DNA of 64,000 nucleotides from Paenibacillus_V sp046244365 (GCF_046244365.1 NZ_CP176395.1:5766001-5830000), one strand, 5' to 3'; positions 53,868 through 63,015 are shown, counted from the stretch's first letter. A program made the numbers and translations. The notes: generated by a model from the sequence alone, not told the origin.

Positions 53868-54500
53868 TCATTGCGGGAAAAACTCCTCCTCGAGCATCAT
53901 GCAAAGGGTATGGTAGACCGGCAAATGCCGCTCCTGAATGTCCGGCGTGCAATCGTGCAGCACCCGGATCGTCACGTCGCACAGCTCCGTCATGCGCCCT
54001 CCGCTTCGGCCGGTCAGCCCGATCGTGCGCATATCAAGCGCTTTCGCAACCTGGAGGGCATGCAGCACATTTCGCGAATTGCCGGAGGTGCTGAGTCCGA
54101 TCAGCACATCTCCCGGGCGTCCGTAACCATACACCTGCTGGGCGAAAACCATATCCGCCGCCACATCGTTCGCATATGCAGTCGCAAGCGCCGTATGGCT
54201 GACGAGCGAAATGGCGGGCAGCGCTCCCTGCAGCCGATCCGCCAAATATTCGCCTTCTTCCGCGAATCGGCTTAACCGTTCTCTCATCGGCTGCGGAACC
54301 GGGCGCTTTGACATAAAGCCTTTCATCAGCTCGCCGACGATATGCTCGCAGTCGGACGCGCTGCCTCCGTTTCCGGCGAGCAGCACTTTGCCGCCGCTTC
54401 GGTAGCAGTCCCTCATCGCCTCGAACGCCCGGCCGATATCCTCCGCGCATTCGGACAATTCCGGATATTTGGTCATGCATGCTTCCAGTTTGCTGCTCAT
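53868..54500 (-). CDS. SIS-domain sugar-phosphate isomerase (GmhA-like)
   Basis: ATG 54500 (GGAGG 12 bases upstream; a TTG at 54527 is an alternative), 210 residues. SIS domain: KVLLAGNGGSASDCEHIVGELMKGF (phosphosugar-binding loop), LATAYANDVAADMVFAQQV and GDVLIGLSTSGNSRNVLHAL, IGLTGRSGGRM. Closest in pattern to GmhA, which isomerises sedoheptulose 7-phosphate to a heptose phosphate. Combined with the nearby HAD phosphatase and DHS-like protein, it suggests a phosphorylated sugar intermediate in the pathway. Divergent from the GH109-like gene, sharing operator 3. A strong AAAAGGAGG upstream points to an ATG in another frame (see findings). Confidence 0.85.
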   Translation of the reverse strand: MSSKLEACMTKYPELSECAEDIGRAFEAMRDCYRSGGKVLLAGNGGSASDCEHIVGELMKGFMSKRPVPQPMRERLSRFAEEGEYLADRLQGALPAISLVSHTALATAYANDVAADMVFAQQVYGYGRPGDVLIGLSTSGNSRNVLHALQVAKALDMRTIGLTGRSGGRMTELCDVTIRVLHDCTPDIQERHLPVYHTLCMMLEEEFFPQ

Positions 54501-54676
54501 GAAATAGTTCGCCTCCGTCTTTCCCAAAGTGCCGGATCGAAACGCCTTCCCAAGATCCCGCTTTCATGCGAAAGCCTCCTTTTACGGCAGCTTCATGCTC
54601 CGGTTCCATTCGAAAATACCGTCTGCCGTGCAGCTCGATCTCTTCCGTTTCTATCCTCGTTTTCACATTTTTCTAA

Positions 54677-54697
54677 TTTACTTAATGATTAATTAAA
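54677..54697. promoter_or_regulatory. ROK operator 3, between divergent SIS and GH109-like genes
   Basis: TTTACTTAA-TGA-TTAATTAAA, 8 of 9 arm positions symmetric. It lies in the 330-base divergent region beside a TATTATATA -10-like element reading right (54699-54707). It could control both directions. The remainder of this intergenic region shows no gene. Confidence 0.75.
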
Positions 54698-54858
54698 TGT
54701 ATTATATAGGTAAAACTTGGCTTTTGTAAACAGCTTTGGCCCCGCGATTTTATTTATGAACATGGGGATTTGTCGAGGGAAGCCGGCATTTGGACTTACG
54801 GAGGCAACACCAAAGAGACCTGCCATATTGGAAATCGGATGGATGAGGGAGAACAAAC

Positions 54859-55995
54859 ATGACAATAAAAGTAGGCATTGTCGGAGCCAGAGGACTAAGC
54901 ACGATGAAAGGCTTCTGCTCGATCCCGGAAGCGGAGGTTGTCGCTTTGTGCGACCTTAACGAGGCATTGCTGGAGAAACAAGCGGCAAAACACGGCATTC
55001 CGAAAACATTCCGAATCTTTGAAGATATGCTGGAGGCGGATATTGACGCCGTTGTCATTGCCACACCGATGCAGATGCATGTACCTCAAACCTTGCAAGC
55101 GCTGGAGGCCGGTAAACATGTACTGAGCGAAGTGACGGCCGGAGTGACGATGGATGAGCTCTGGTGGTTGAAAGACATAGTGGAAAAACAAAACAAAGTG
55201 TATATGATGGCTGAGAACTACTGTTACATTCCGGAAAACCAGCTTATTCGTAACATGGTAAAACAGGGACTGTTCGGAGACGTCTACTTCGGCGAAGGCG
55301 AATACCTGCATAATGTTAAACATATGGCGATCCGCCCGAAACGAGACGACCGGGATCCGGGAAGGACATGGCGTCATTACTGGCAGCTTGGCAAGAGGGG
55401 GACCTTTTACCCGACACACAGTCTGGGACCTGTGATGCAGTGGTTTCAGGGTGACCGGATCCAATCCGTTTCCTGCTTCGGTACCGGATGGCATACCTCC
55501 CCGGAATACCGTCAGGAGGATACCACGATTACCATGTGCCAATTGGCAAGCGGGAAGTTGATTAAAATTCGCGTCGATTGTCTTTCGAACAGACCGCACA
55601 ACATGAAATATTATTCGCTTCAAGGTACAAAAGGAAGTTACGAAGCTCCACGCGGTTTAGGCGATCAGCATAAAATATGGTTGACTACGATGGGGGAGGA
55701 CTCCGTCCGCTGGAAGCCGTTATCCGAGTATTACGATTTGCTGCCCGAACGTTACAAACAAGTCACCGAGGAGCAGAGAAAAACAGGGCATTGGGGCGGC
55801 GATTTTTTCATCGTTCAGGATTTTGTTGACGCCATCAAAGGGATTAAGAAGCCGGAAATCGATGTGTACGACGCTTGCGAGTGGACCGCGGTCGGGTTGT
55901 TGTCCGAATTGTCGGTTATGAACGGCGGCAAAGCGATAGCTATGCCTAATTTTCGCGGTCATATCCCGTACAAAGATCAGATCGTCAAGATATAA
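54859..55995 (+). CDS. GH109-like Gfo/Idh/MocA oxidoreductase
   Basis: 378 residues. Rossmann start VGIVGARGLS and CDLNEALLEKQA, IATPMQMHVPQTLQALEAGKHVL. In place of the usual EKP it has SEVTAGVTMDELWWLKDIVE, then YMMAENYCYIPENQLIRNMV, GEGEYLHN and GTFYPTHSLGPVMQW. These features are those of the GH109 branch, where NAD held in the protein drives transient oxidation and cleavage of a glycoside (for example alpha-N-acetylgalactosaminides). It may therefore be a glycosidase rather than a simple dehydrogenase. The DNA here appears less GC-rich than its neighbours. Regulated from operator 3. Confidence 0.82.
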   Translation: MTIKVGIVGARGLSTMKGFCSIPEAEVVALCDLNEALLEKQAAKHGIPKTFRIFEDMLEADIDAVVIATPMQMHVPQTLQALEAGKHVLSEVTAGVTMDELWWLKDIVEKQNKVYMMAENYCYIPENQLIRNMVKQGLFGDVYFGEGEYLHNVKHMAIRPKRDDRDPGRTWRHYWQLGKRGTFYPTHSLGPVMQWFQGDRIQSVSCFGTGWHTSPEYRQEDTTITMCQLASGKLIKIRVDCLSNRPHNMKYYSLQGTKGSYEAPRGLGDQHKIWLTTMGEDSVRWKPLSEYYDLLPERYKQVTEEQRKTGHWGGDFFIVQDFVDAIKGIKKPEIDVYDACEWTAVGLLSELSVMNGGKAIAMPNFRGHIPYKDQIVKI

Positions 55996-56035
55996 CACAA
56001 TGTTTCATGATATCGCTATCGAAGGGGGTATTAGG

Positions 56036-56584
56036 GTGAACGCTTATCATCCGCAGCTCGTCATGTTCCTCTCCAGCCTGTCCGATCTTCCCCCGCTTCA
56101 ACTGCATTCCGGTTATTCCGTTCGTACCTACCGGCCGGGCGACGATACGGCATGGAATGGGATTATCAAAGCATCCTTTCAAAAGGAATACGATTTTGCA
56201 AAACATATTTCCGAAAGGGACGCCTTCAAGCCGGAACGGGTCCTCTTTGTCTGCCATGATGACCGCCCCGTAGCTACAGCATGTGCCTGGCACAAGTCGG
56301 CATGGGGCGAACAGACCGGTTATTTGCATATGGTCGGGGTTCTTCCTTCGTATAGCGGCAAGAAGCTAGGTCATATAGTGAGTCTCGCCGCTTTGCAGCA
56401 AATGGTCAAAGAAGGAAGGAAAAGCGCCGTACTGCACACGGACGATTATCGCATTCCTGCCATTGTTACTTATTTGAAGCTTGGCTTTCATCCGCAAATG
56501 GCCCATGAAAATCATGTTCAGCGGTGGCGGCAAATTGCCGAAACGCTTGGAAACGCCGAGGTTTTAAAGCTATTACCTGGCTGA
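56036..56584 (+). CDS. GNAT-family N-acetyltransferase
   Basis: GTG 56036 after GAAGGGGG is preferred to ATG 56000; 182 residues. GNAT fold with the acetyl-CoA loop VLPSYSGKKLGHIVSLAALQQM (motif A, Q/RxxGxG/A variant) and a preceding beta strand YLHMVGV. It follows the GH109-like gene by about 40 bases and is probably co-transcribed. It might acetylate an amino sugar of the pathway, but the substrate is unknown. Confidence 0.8.
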   Translation: MNAYHPQLVMFLSSLSDLPPLQLHSGYSVRTYRPGDDTAWNGIIKASFQKEYDFAKHISERDAFKPERVLFVCHDDRPVATACAWHKSAWGEQTGYLHMVGVLPSYSGKKLGHIVSLAALQQMVKEGRKSAVLHTDDYRIPAIVTYLKLGFHPQMAHENHVQRWRQIAETLGNAEVLKLLPG

Positions 56585-56699
56585 GCCGCACATTTTATAG
56601 AAAGGTGGCCCCGTGCCGGGATCATGCGATCTTACGTTACCAGGAGAACAGTCGGAGGCAAGAAGTGTTGAACTATAGTGCTCGTCTGGGTGCAACAGT

Positions 56700-56728
56700 T
56701 TGACGCTACGTTTTGTCCGAATTACGAA
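56700..56728 (+). promoter_or_regulatory. Weak candidate promoter ahead of the CehA/McbA-like gene
   Basis: TTGACG (56700-56705), 17 bases, TACGAA (56723-56728). The -10 is poor; offered only because the 215-base gap before the gene must contain a start signal or leader. Confidence 0.3.
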
Positions 56729-56799
56729 GAATCTAACCTAACAAATGATGCCTACGTTCATGGGATGAATGATAGGTTTGGCTTACGAGGAGGATATCC

Positions 56800-59439
56800 A
56801 TGAACCAGAAACCGACGATAACCGACGAGCGTTTCGTTCCCGTGGACTTATCCGCGGCCTACAACCGAAACATCGCAGGACTGCAAGCAGGAGACTGCTC
56901 CGCCGCCGTTCTTTCCCACAAGGAGCGGCTGCTTACCGGCGAGCATGAGCTATGGGGGATCCCCTTCCGGCTCGGTCCGCAGGACCAAGCGAACAATGTC
57001 ATTCTTCTGAAAGACCGCGAAATCGAGATCGCTTTTCCGGAGCCGTTGCACGACCCCCAGCTGCTGCTGCTGCATGCGGCCGACTTCAAAGAGAGTCCGG
57101 CCGATCATGGCGATATTATAAGCCCGATGATGGGCACCCCCCGCCTCGGTGAAACGGTGTGCGACTATGTGCTGCGTTATTCCGACGGAACGGAGGCGTC
57201 GATTCCGATTCGCAGGCGCTATCAGATCAGCGAATTTCAAGTCAAATGGGGCGAGAACAGCTTCGAATCGGTTAAACACGTCAAGCCCCGCACGATGACG
57301 ACGAACACGGACCTGCTTGATAAGGAAGCCCCGGTCATTCCTTGGGGACAAAGCCAGCTGCGCACTACGTTTCAAGGCTTCGGCAGTCTGATGCATCACT
57401 GGCTGTATGCGCTTGAGAACCCGCACCCGGACAAACAGCTGATCGGGCTCTCCATGCGGCCCGTCGACGGAACGGCCTTTATTTTCGGCATTACGCGCAG
57501 CCGGTTGACCTCCAATCCGTTCCGCTGGGAAGCCCGCCGGCAAATGCGATACGTATCCGAACCCGGCTTCGTCCCGCAGCCTTACGGCGAGCATGCCAAT
57601 ATCCGGCTCGACTTGGGTGAAGTGATCGCCGTAGCGCCGGCTCTCGAATACCATCACGACAGCTGGCTTGACCATCCGAATCCGCGTCTCCCTTCAGCCA
57701 AGCCGAACGAGTGGATCATCGATTATACGGCACATCCGGACGCCCGATTAACCGTGAAGCCGGAAGACGGCGGTATCCGCGTCATTCCGCTGCATATGCT
57801 GGCCGTATCCCCGGAATGGACCTTAATGGAGCATGTCGCACGCAAAGTGACCGTTCGCGTCGTCGATCGGACCAGCGGGCGTAAAATCGCCGCCAAAATC
57901 CATGTCCACGGCTCGTTCGGCGAATATATCGCTCCGGTTAACGGTCATCGGCTGCCCAATTCGCACTGGTTCGAGGATTACGGAGCGGAGTATGTGCAGC
58001 AATATCACTACAGCGCTTACATCGACGGCGAAGCGGAATACAAGCTCCCGCTCGGAACCGTTTACGTTGAAATCACGAAAGGCTTCGAAATCCGCCCGGT
58101 TCGCCGATCCTATACGATCACCAGCGAGACCGATATGATCACCGTAGAGCTTGAGCAGGTACTGCCCTGGCGGCAAAAGGGCTGGGTGACGGCCGATACG
58201 CACGTCCATTTTCTGTCTCCCCAGACGGCGCTGCTGGAAGGGGAAGCCGAGGGCGTCAATGTCGTCAACGTGCTTACGAGCCAGTGGGGCGAAATGTTCA
58301 GCAATCTTGGCGACTTCGACGGAAAAACGACGATCGGCAGCAAGGAAAACGGCGGCACCGGAGAATACTTGGTACGCGTCGGAACGGAAAACCGCCAGCA
58401 TGTCCTGGGACACATATCCTTGCTAGGATACGAGGGTAAAATGATTTTGCCGTTATGTTCAGGCGGACCCGACGAATCGGGACTCGGCGATCCGCTCGAG
58501 GCGACGATCAGCGAATGGGCGAGGCGCTGCCGCGAGCAGAACGGGCTTGTCGTCATGCCCCATCTGCCGAACCCGCGGGCGGAAGGCGCCGCCGCTATCG
58601 TAATCGGAGAAGTCGACGCGGTAGAAATGTGCTCCTTCGAAAATATCGGCATCAACCCCTATTCCTTGTCCGACTGGTACCGGTACTTGAATTGCGGGTA
58701 CATGCTGCCGGCCGTTGGAGGAACCGACAAAATGTCGCAAGCGACAGCCGTCGGCACGATACGCACTTACGCGCTCATTCAAGACGAACCGTTTACATAC
58801 GACGGTTGGATGAATGCCGTGCGGCGGGGGCATACGTTCGCTACGCTCGGTCCGCTGCTCGATTTTCGGGCGGGCGATGGCGAGATGGGCTCCCGGCTTC
58901 ACCTGCCGGCATCCGGCGGCACGCTGGACGTCGTTTGGCAAGTATCGTCCGTCACCGTACCCGTCACCAAAATCGAGCTCGTCGTGAACGGCGAGCTCCG
59001 CGAAATGCAGACGACGGATCCGGAAGCGGGCCACTATGCCGGCCACTGGTCGGTACCGGTCAAGGAAAGCTGCTGGATCGCCCTTCGGATTCGCGGCAAA
59101 TACCACGACCAGAGCGAAATGATCGCCGCCCACTCCAGTGCGGTGATGGTTAACGTCGAAGGAAAGCCGTGCTTCCGCGCATCCGATGCGGTTACGATCC
59201 TAGAGCAGATCGAAGGGTCGACCGCCTATGTGAAATCGCTCGCCACGAAAGCCGACGACCAGACCTACAAGCGCCTGCTCATGACGCTGACGAGCGCGCA
59301 CCGCGAGCTGCACAACCGGATGCATCAGAACGGGGTCATGCACCGGCATTCGGCGGCCGATCAGCACCGGCACAGTCATCATCCGTCTCATGACGATCAC
59401 CGGCATGGCAAGCACGACGGTCACGGGCATCATCATTAA
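56800..59439 (+). CDS. CehA/McbA-type metallohydrolase with histidine-rich C-terminal tail
   Basis: 879 residues. The first 400 residues are beta-rich accessory domains. From about residue 460 comes a PHP-type metal-dependent hydrolase of the CehA/McbA family: WVTADTHVHFLSPQTALLEGE (HxH metal motif), VMPHLPNP, VDAVEMCSFEN and AVGGTDKMSQATAVG with GTD near the end of the core, then WMNAVRRGHTFATLGP. The last 45 residues contain roughly 17 histidines (MHRHSAADQHRHSHHP, HGKHDGHGHHH) and could store or deliver zinc or nickel. No signal peptide. GAGGAGG ribosome site. Function probably hydrolytic cleavage of an ester, phosphoester or glycoside; unknown. Confidence 0.82.
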   Translation: MNQKPTITDERFVPVDLSAAYNRNIAGLQAGDCSAAVLSHKERLLTGEHELWGIPFRLGPQDQANNVILLKDREIEIAFPEPLHDPQLLLLHAADFKESPADHGDIISPMMGTPRLGETVCDYVLRYSDGTEASIPIRRRYQISEFQVKWGENSFESVKHVKPRTMTTNTDLLDKEAPVIPWGQSQLRTTFQGFGSLMHHWLYALENPHPDKQLIGLSMRPVDGTAFIFGITRSRLTSNPFRWEARRQMRYVSEPGFVPQPYGEHANIRLDLGEVIAVAPALEYHHDSWLDHPNPRLPSAKPNEWIIDYTAHPDARLTVKPEDGGIRVIPLHMLAVSPEWTLMEHVARKVTVRVVDRTSGRKIAAKIHVHGSFGEYIAPVNGHRLPNSHWFEDYGAEYVQQYHYSAYIDGEAEYKLPLGTVYVEITKGFEIRPVRRSYTITSETDMITVELEQVLPWRQKGWVTADTHVHFLSPQTALLEGEAEGVNVVNVLTSQWGEMFSNLGDFDGKTTIGSKENGGTGEYLVRVGTENRQHVLGHISLLGYEGKMILPLCSGGPDESGLGDPLEATISEWARRCREQNGLVVMPHLPNPRAEGAAAIVIGEVDAVEMCSFENIGINPYSLSDWYRYLNCGYMLPAVGGTDKMSQATAVGTIRTYALIQDEPFTYDGWMNAVRRGHTFATLGPLLDFRAGDGEMGSRLHLPASGGTLDVVWQVSSVTVPVTKIELVVNGELREMQTTDPEAGHYAGHWSVPVKESCWIALRIRGKYHDQSEMIAAHSSAVMVNVEGKPCFRASDAVTILEQIEGSTAYVKSLATKADDQTYKRLLMTLTSAHRELHNRMHQNGVMHRHSAADQHRHSHHPSHDDHRHGKHDGHGHHH

Positions 59440-59501
59440 GTTACGTTAGAAAAAAGAGGGCCGCCGATCGTACCGGGCAGTCCTCTTCTTTGCGCGAACG
59501 C

Positions 59502-60125
59502 TTATTCTGCAACTTGAAAAAGCTGCGGGATCGCCGGTCCGATATACCGGATACACAATCGGCTTCCTTCGAAGCCGAGCCACCACACGCAGCCGTTATC
59601 GCCGTAAGGCCTTAACGGGCTTGAATATTCAAGCCCGAGTGCCGCCAGCATCAGTCTGCGGTTTAGGGCGCCGTGCGCGAACAAGGCTACCCGTTCATCC
59701 CCCGTGAAACGGCTGCGAAGCCTCTCGAGCAGGCGCCCGGCCCGCCGGTAACCGGTCTGCGACGTTTCGCCGCCGGGGCAGTGCCAGCCGAGCGGATCGG
59801 ACTCCGCGTCTTCGGCAAACCGGATCTCTGGATACTTCTCGGCAAGCTGCTCCGTCGTAGGACCGCGATAACCGTCACCGGTCCACACCTCATGCGCGTC
59901 GAGCCATACCTCGACCGGCAGCTTCACCGCCCGCGCGAGCGGCTGCGCCGTTTCCACGGCACGCATCAGCGGACTCGAGAAAATATGCGTAAGGCGGGCA
60001 CCCGCCATGCATACCGCTACTTTCTCGGCCTGCGCGCGTCCCCGTTCGGTCAATCCGCCGTCCGCCAGCAGCGTAGGCGAAGTATTCGTGATGGACTCGC
60101 CATGACGGATAATGAATAATTCCAT
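59502..60125 (-). CDS. Histidine phosphatase family protein
   Basis: ATG 60125, nine bases after AAGGAGG; 207 residues. RHG motif at the N-terminus (ELFIIRHGESITN), GGLTERGRAQAEKVA, FSSPLMRAVETAQPLARA, VWTGDGYRGP and the second His in VALFAHGALNRRLML. These are the phosphoglycerate-mutase-like (2H-phosphatase) residues. It removes phosphate from an undefined sugar or metabolite. It is the last gene of the leftward set 60-64 kb. Confidence 0.88.
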   Translation of the reverse strand: MELFIIRHGESITNTSPTLLADGGLTERGRAQAEKVAVCMAGARLTHIFSSPLMRAVETAQPLARAVKLPVEVWLDAHEVWTGDGYRGPTTEQLAEKYPEIRFAEDAESDPLGWHCPGGETSQTGYRRAGRLLERLRSRFTGDERVALFAHGALNRRLMLAALGLEYSSPLRPYGDNGCVWWLGFEGSRLCIRYIGPAIPQLFQVAE

Positions 60126-60162
60126 GCCGTTCCCTCCTTGCGTCAAGCGCCTCCATACATTT

Positions 60163-61176
60163 CTAATCCGCAGCAGCCAAAGGCAGCTGAACAGGCATTC
60201 CCGTACGCGCCGATTCGTTAGCGGCCAGTGCGATTTCAACGGCTTTATAAGCGTCCCAAGCGGTTACTAGCGGCTCCCCGCCATGGCCGATGCACGCCAA
60301 AAAATGCTCGAATTGCACGCGAAACGGGCTAATTTCCGACGGTCCTTCCTCAACGACGACCTTAGGCACTTCTTTCAGCCCCGCGTCCGGCGTCGATGCC
60401 GTTTCCGGTTCCTCTTGCCCCTCCGTCTTCCCTTCCAAATTGCTGTACCTTGCAACGCCGTTTCTGCCGATAAACTCGACCTCCGCGGTAAACGGCCCCG
60501 GGTAGCCCCAGAAGCCTTGCACATGGGCAATGGCGCCGCTCTCGAACTGCAGCGTGATTAAAGCGTGGTCCGTTGCATCCCCCCGCTTGTTATGCGCATA
60601 AACCGTTCTTACCTCTCCCAGCACGAACCGGGCATAATCGATATCGTGAATGAGCAGATCGAGTATGACGCCGCCGCTCTTAGCCGGATCGTTGTACCAT
60701 GACCGCGCCAAACCGGGATGCGAGCCGCCCCGCTTCAAATGAGCGGCCTCGACCTCGCCGATCGCGCCTGAAGCCGCCTTTTGCCGGACGAGCTCGTAAT
60801 CGGGGTAAAACCGCAGCACGTGCCCAACGAACAATCGGACGCCCGCTTTTTCGCACGCGCTTATCATCTCCGCCGCATCCGCCAAATGGGGCGCGATCGG
60901 CTTTTCGCAAATCGCATGCTTGCCCCGCCGCGCCGCATCCAGCACATATTCCTTATGCAAATAGGTGGGCAGCGTCACGCATAGAACGTCAGGATCCGTT
61001 TCTTCCATCATCTTCTCGTATGACGTATACGGAGCCGCTCCGCACAAGGCAGCCGTAAGCTCGGCAGCTTCCAAACGCGTGCTGCAGACGGCTGTCACGT
61101 TGACGCCGTCAATTTGAGACAGATTGCGGGCGTACAGCTCGCCCATCGTACCGCAGCCGACAATCGCGATTTTCAA
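60163..61176 (-). CDS. Gfo/Idh/MocA-family dehydrogenase (inositol/sugar type)
   Basis: 337 residues from a TTG start after GGAGGG. Rossmann GCGTMGELYARNL, TLPTYLHKEYVLDAARRG, catalytic EKP in AICEKPIAPHLADAAEM, and VGHVLRFYPDYELVRQKA; the C-domain contains GGVILDLLIHDIDYARFVLG with the conserved Asp-His. Likely oxidises a sugar or cyclitol. Followed (41-base gap, same strand, upstream gene) by the TIM-barrel isomerase, a common pair in oxidative glycoside degradation. Confidence 0.9.
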   Translation of the reverse strand: MKIAIVGCGTMGELYARNLSQIDGVNVTAVCSTRLEAAELTAALCGAAPYTSYEKMMEETDPDVLCVTLPTYLHKEYVLDAARRGKHAICEKPIAPHLADAAEMISACEKAGVRLFVGHVLRFYPDYELVRQKAASGAIGEVEAAHLKRGGSHPGLARSWYNDPAKSGGVILDLLIHDIDYARFVLGEVRTVYAHNKRGDATDHALITLQFESGAIAHVQGFWGYPGPFTAEVEFIGRNGVARYSNLEGKTEGQEEPETASTPDAGLKEVPKVVVEEGPSEISPFRVQFEHFLACIGHGGEPLVTAWDAYKAVEIALAANESARTGMPVQLPLAAAD

Positions 61177-61218
61177 TGCAACCGCCCTCCGTTCCGCTCC
61201 ATGAAATCCTTAATCCGC

Positions 61219-62088
61219 TTAAACCTCATCCCATATTCGGCGCACGTTATCGAACGCAATCCTTGCGCCGATACGTGCAGGCTCCATACCTTCGAACTCG
61301 ATGGATAAATACCCGTCATAGCCGGACGACTTGATCGTCGATAAAAGATGAGGCAGATCGAGGGAGCCGAAGCCTGCGATCGCTCCGCGCAAGTAGTTTC
61401 CATAGAGGGTGGGAAACCAGCCTTCTCCCGGATTTTTGCAGCGCTTGCGGGAATAAAAGTCTTTAATGTGCACCATGGAGGCGTGCGGCATCATCTTGGC
61501 GACCGCAATATGCGGATCTTCGTCCGCGCACATGAAGTTGCCGACGTCCACCGTCGTTTTATAGTTGGGCCGGTTGACGCGCTCAAGCACCCGGAGTACC
61601 CGGTCGCTCGATTGCACGTAGTAGCCGTGATTTTCGAGACTGGTCGTAATTCCGTAGCCGGCCGCATAATCGGCAACCTCGCCGCAGGCTTGGGCAATCG
61701 CCGGCAGATCCGCTTCAAACCGGTCGATCGAACACTGGTCGATCGGCCTTTTGGCTACGTCGTGCCGCATCAGCTTCGCGCCAAGGGCATGGGCGATATC
61801 CACCTGCCGCTTCATTCTCTCGATTTCGGCTCTTAACGCAGCATCGTCCTTATCGGCAAAATTGCCGCCGACGGCATAATTGGAAATATCCAGTCCTTCC
61901 TCCGCGGCCGTCCGGCGAATATCCGCCACGTACCGCTCGTCCTTCATTTGCTCCTTCATCCCGGACAACGGCACGATTTCCACATGCTGCGCGCCCTGCT
62001 CGCGGATCCACCCAATCGCTTGGAAAATATCCATTTCCCCTGACGCAATGCAGGAATTTAAGCTGTAGCTGCTGATACCGAGCTTCAT
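61219..62088 (-). CDS. Sugar phosphate isomerase/epimerase (xylose-isomerase-like TIM barrel)
   Basis: 289 residues: MKLGISSYSLNSC at the start, YVADIRRTAAEEGLDISNYAVGG, HVEIVPLSG, TTSLENHGYYVQS (metal-binding Glu), YKTTVDVGNFMC and MVHIKDFY (metal His), GYLSIEFEG (final Glu). The metal-site residues of the AP-endonuclease-2/xylose isomerase-like family are intact. Paired with the Gfo/Idh gene downstream, it may act on a keto-sugar made by that enzyme. Confidence 0.9.
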   Translation of the reverse strand: MKLGISSYSLNSCIASGEMDIFQAIGWIREQGAQHVEIVPLSGMKEQMKDERYVADIRRTAAEEGLDISNYAVGGNFADKDDAALRAEIERMKRQVDIAHALGAKLMRHDVAKRPIDQCSIDRFEADLPAIAQACGEVADYAAGYGITTSLENHGYYVQSSDRVLRVLERVNRPNYKTTVDVGNFMCADEDPHIAVAKMMPHASMVHIKDFYSRKRCKNPGEGWFPTLYGNYLRGAIAGFGSLDLPHLLSTIKSSGYDGYLSIEFEGMEPARIGARIAFDNVRRIWDEV

Positions 62089-62123
62089 GCGATCACCCCT
62101 CGCTTTTTAGTCGCTCCAAACTT

Positions 62124-62930
62124 CTACTCCAAACGGATCTTGGCCAGAACCGGATAATGGTCGGAAGGATGCTTGCCGTCGAACCTGTCGCGGATAATCG
62201 CCACGCCTTCCACACGGACATCGGGCGTAACGAAAATATAATCGATCGGCCCGCCTTCCTCGCCTCCCTTGAAGCCGTGAAAGGACCGTCCCGGACTGCC
62301 GGTCAAAACCGAGTAAGCATCCTTCAGCGTACAGGGAACCCCGCTTGCCTCCGATTGGCCGCGCCAAAAAGCGATAACCGGATTATCCGGCTCGGCGTTC
62401 ATGTCTCCCGTAAGCAGAGCGGGAAGCTCCAACCGGTTCCTGTGCTCCGACATACGCTCCCATAGTAGGACGCTGCCTTTCACCCGGGCTAACTGGCTGC
62501 GGTGGTCCAAGTGCGTGTTATAGTGAAGAAATTGCTTTTGCGGTTCGTCCCGGTATTGAAAATGCGCCCAAGTGCAAATCCGGTGATGCGTGGCTCCCCA
62601 GCTCATCAGTCTTGGTTCGGAAGGATATTCGGACAGCCAAAACTGTCCCCAATCCCGTACCGCAAGCTCCTCTTTTCGGTAATAAATGGCGTTATACTCG
62701 TTTTCGGTCCCGCCGTTCCTTCCCTCGCCGACCCTGCCGTAATCCGGCAGCTCCCGGTCAAGATCTTCCAGCATGTCGCGAAGACCCTCCTGGGTCCCCG
62801 CCACGGTCGGACGATACCGCTTCACGACTTCGGCTGCGTATCCCTTACGGTACGTCCACGCATTCCCTTCATCCTCCGCCGATTGCCTGCGCAGATTGAA
62901 AGTCATGACCGTCATATTCCTCGCATTCAT
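62124..62930 (-). CDS. Endonuclease/exonuclease/phosphatase-family protein
   Basis: 268 residues of the DNase I-like fold: VMTFNLRRQ at the start, VAGTQEGL (metal Glu), HYNTHLDHRS (catalytic His), LTGDMNAEPDNP (Asp/Asn), and FVTPDVRVEG then GKHPSDHYPVLAKIRL (terminal SDH). All active-site residues are present. Members cut phosphodiesters in sugars, lipids or nucleic acids. Here, in a carbohydrate context and without secretion signal, a phosphodiester-containing sugar is a reasonable guess. Confidence 0.87.
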   Translation of the reverse strand: MNARNMTVMTFNLRRQSAEDEGNAWTYRKGYAAEVVKRYRPTVAGTQEGLRDMLEDLDRELPDYGRVGEGRNGGTENEYNAIYYRKEELAVRDWGQFWLSEYPSEPRLMSWGATHHRICTWAHFQYRDEPQKQFLHYNTHLDHRSQLARVKGSVLLWERMSEHRNRLELPALLTGDMNAEPDNPVIAFWRGQSEASGVPCTLKDAYSVLTGSPGRSFHGFKGGEEGGPIDYIFVTPDVRVEGVAIIRDRFDGKHPSDHYPVLAKIRLE

Positions 62931-63015
62931 GGCATCTCACTCCGTATGTCGTCCTTAGTATGGGCAGGCTCACCAGCCAGCTCCGCGCTTGCCGCCCGGC
63001 CGGTCCTTCGAACCG
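62931..63015. other. Start of the repeat-bearing intergenic region
   Basis: The 395 bases between the EEP-fold gene and the metallophosphoesterase contain no ORF with a ribosome site. Most of the interval is the repeat described at 63016-63290. A promoter for the EEP gene would be expected near 62940-63000. Confidence 0.4.
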
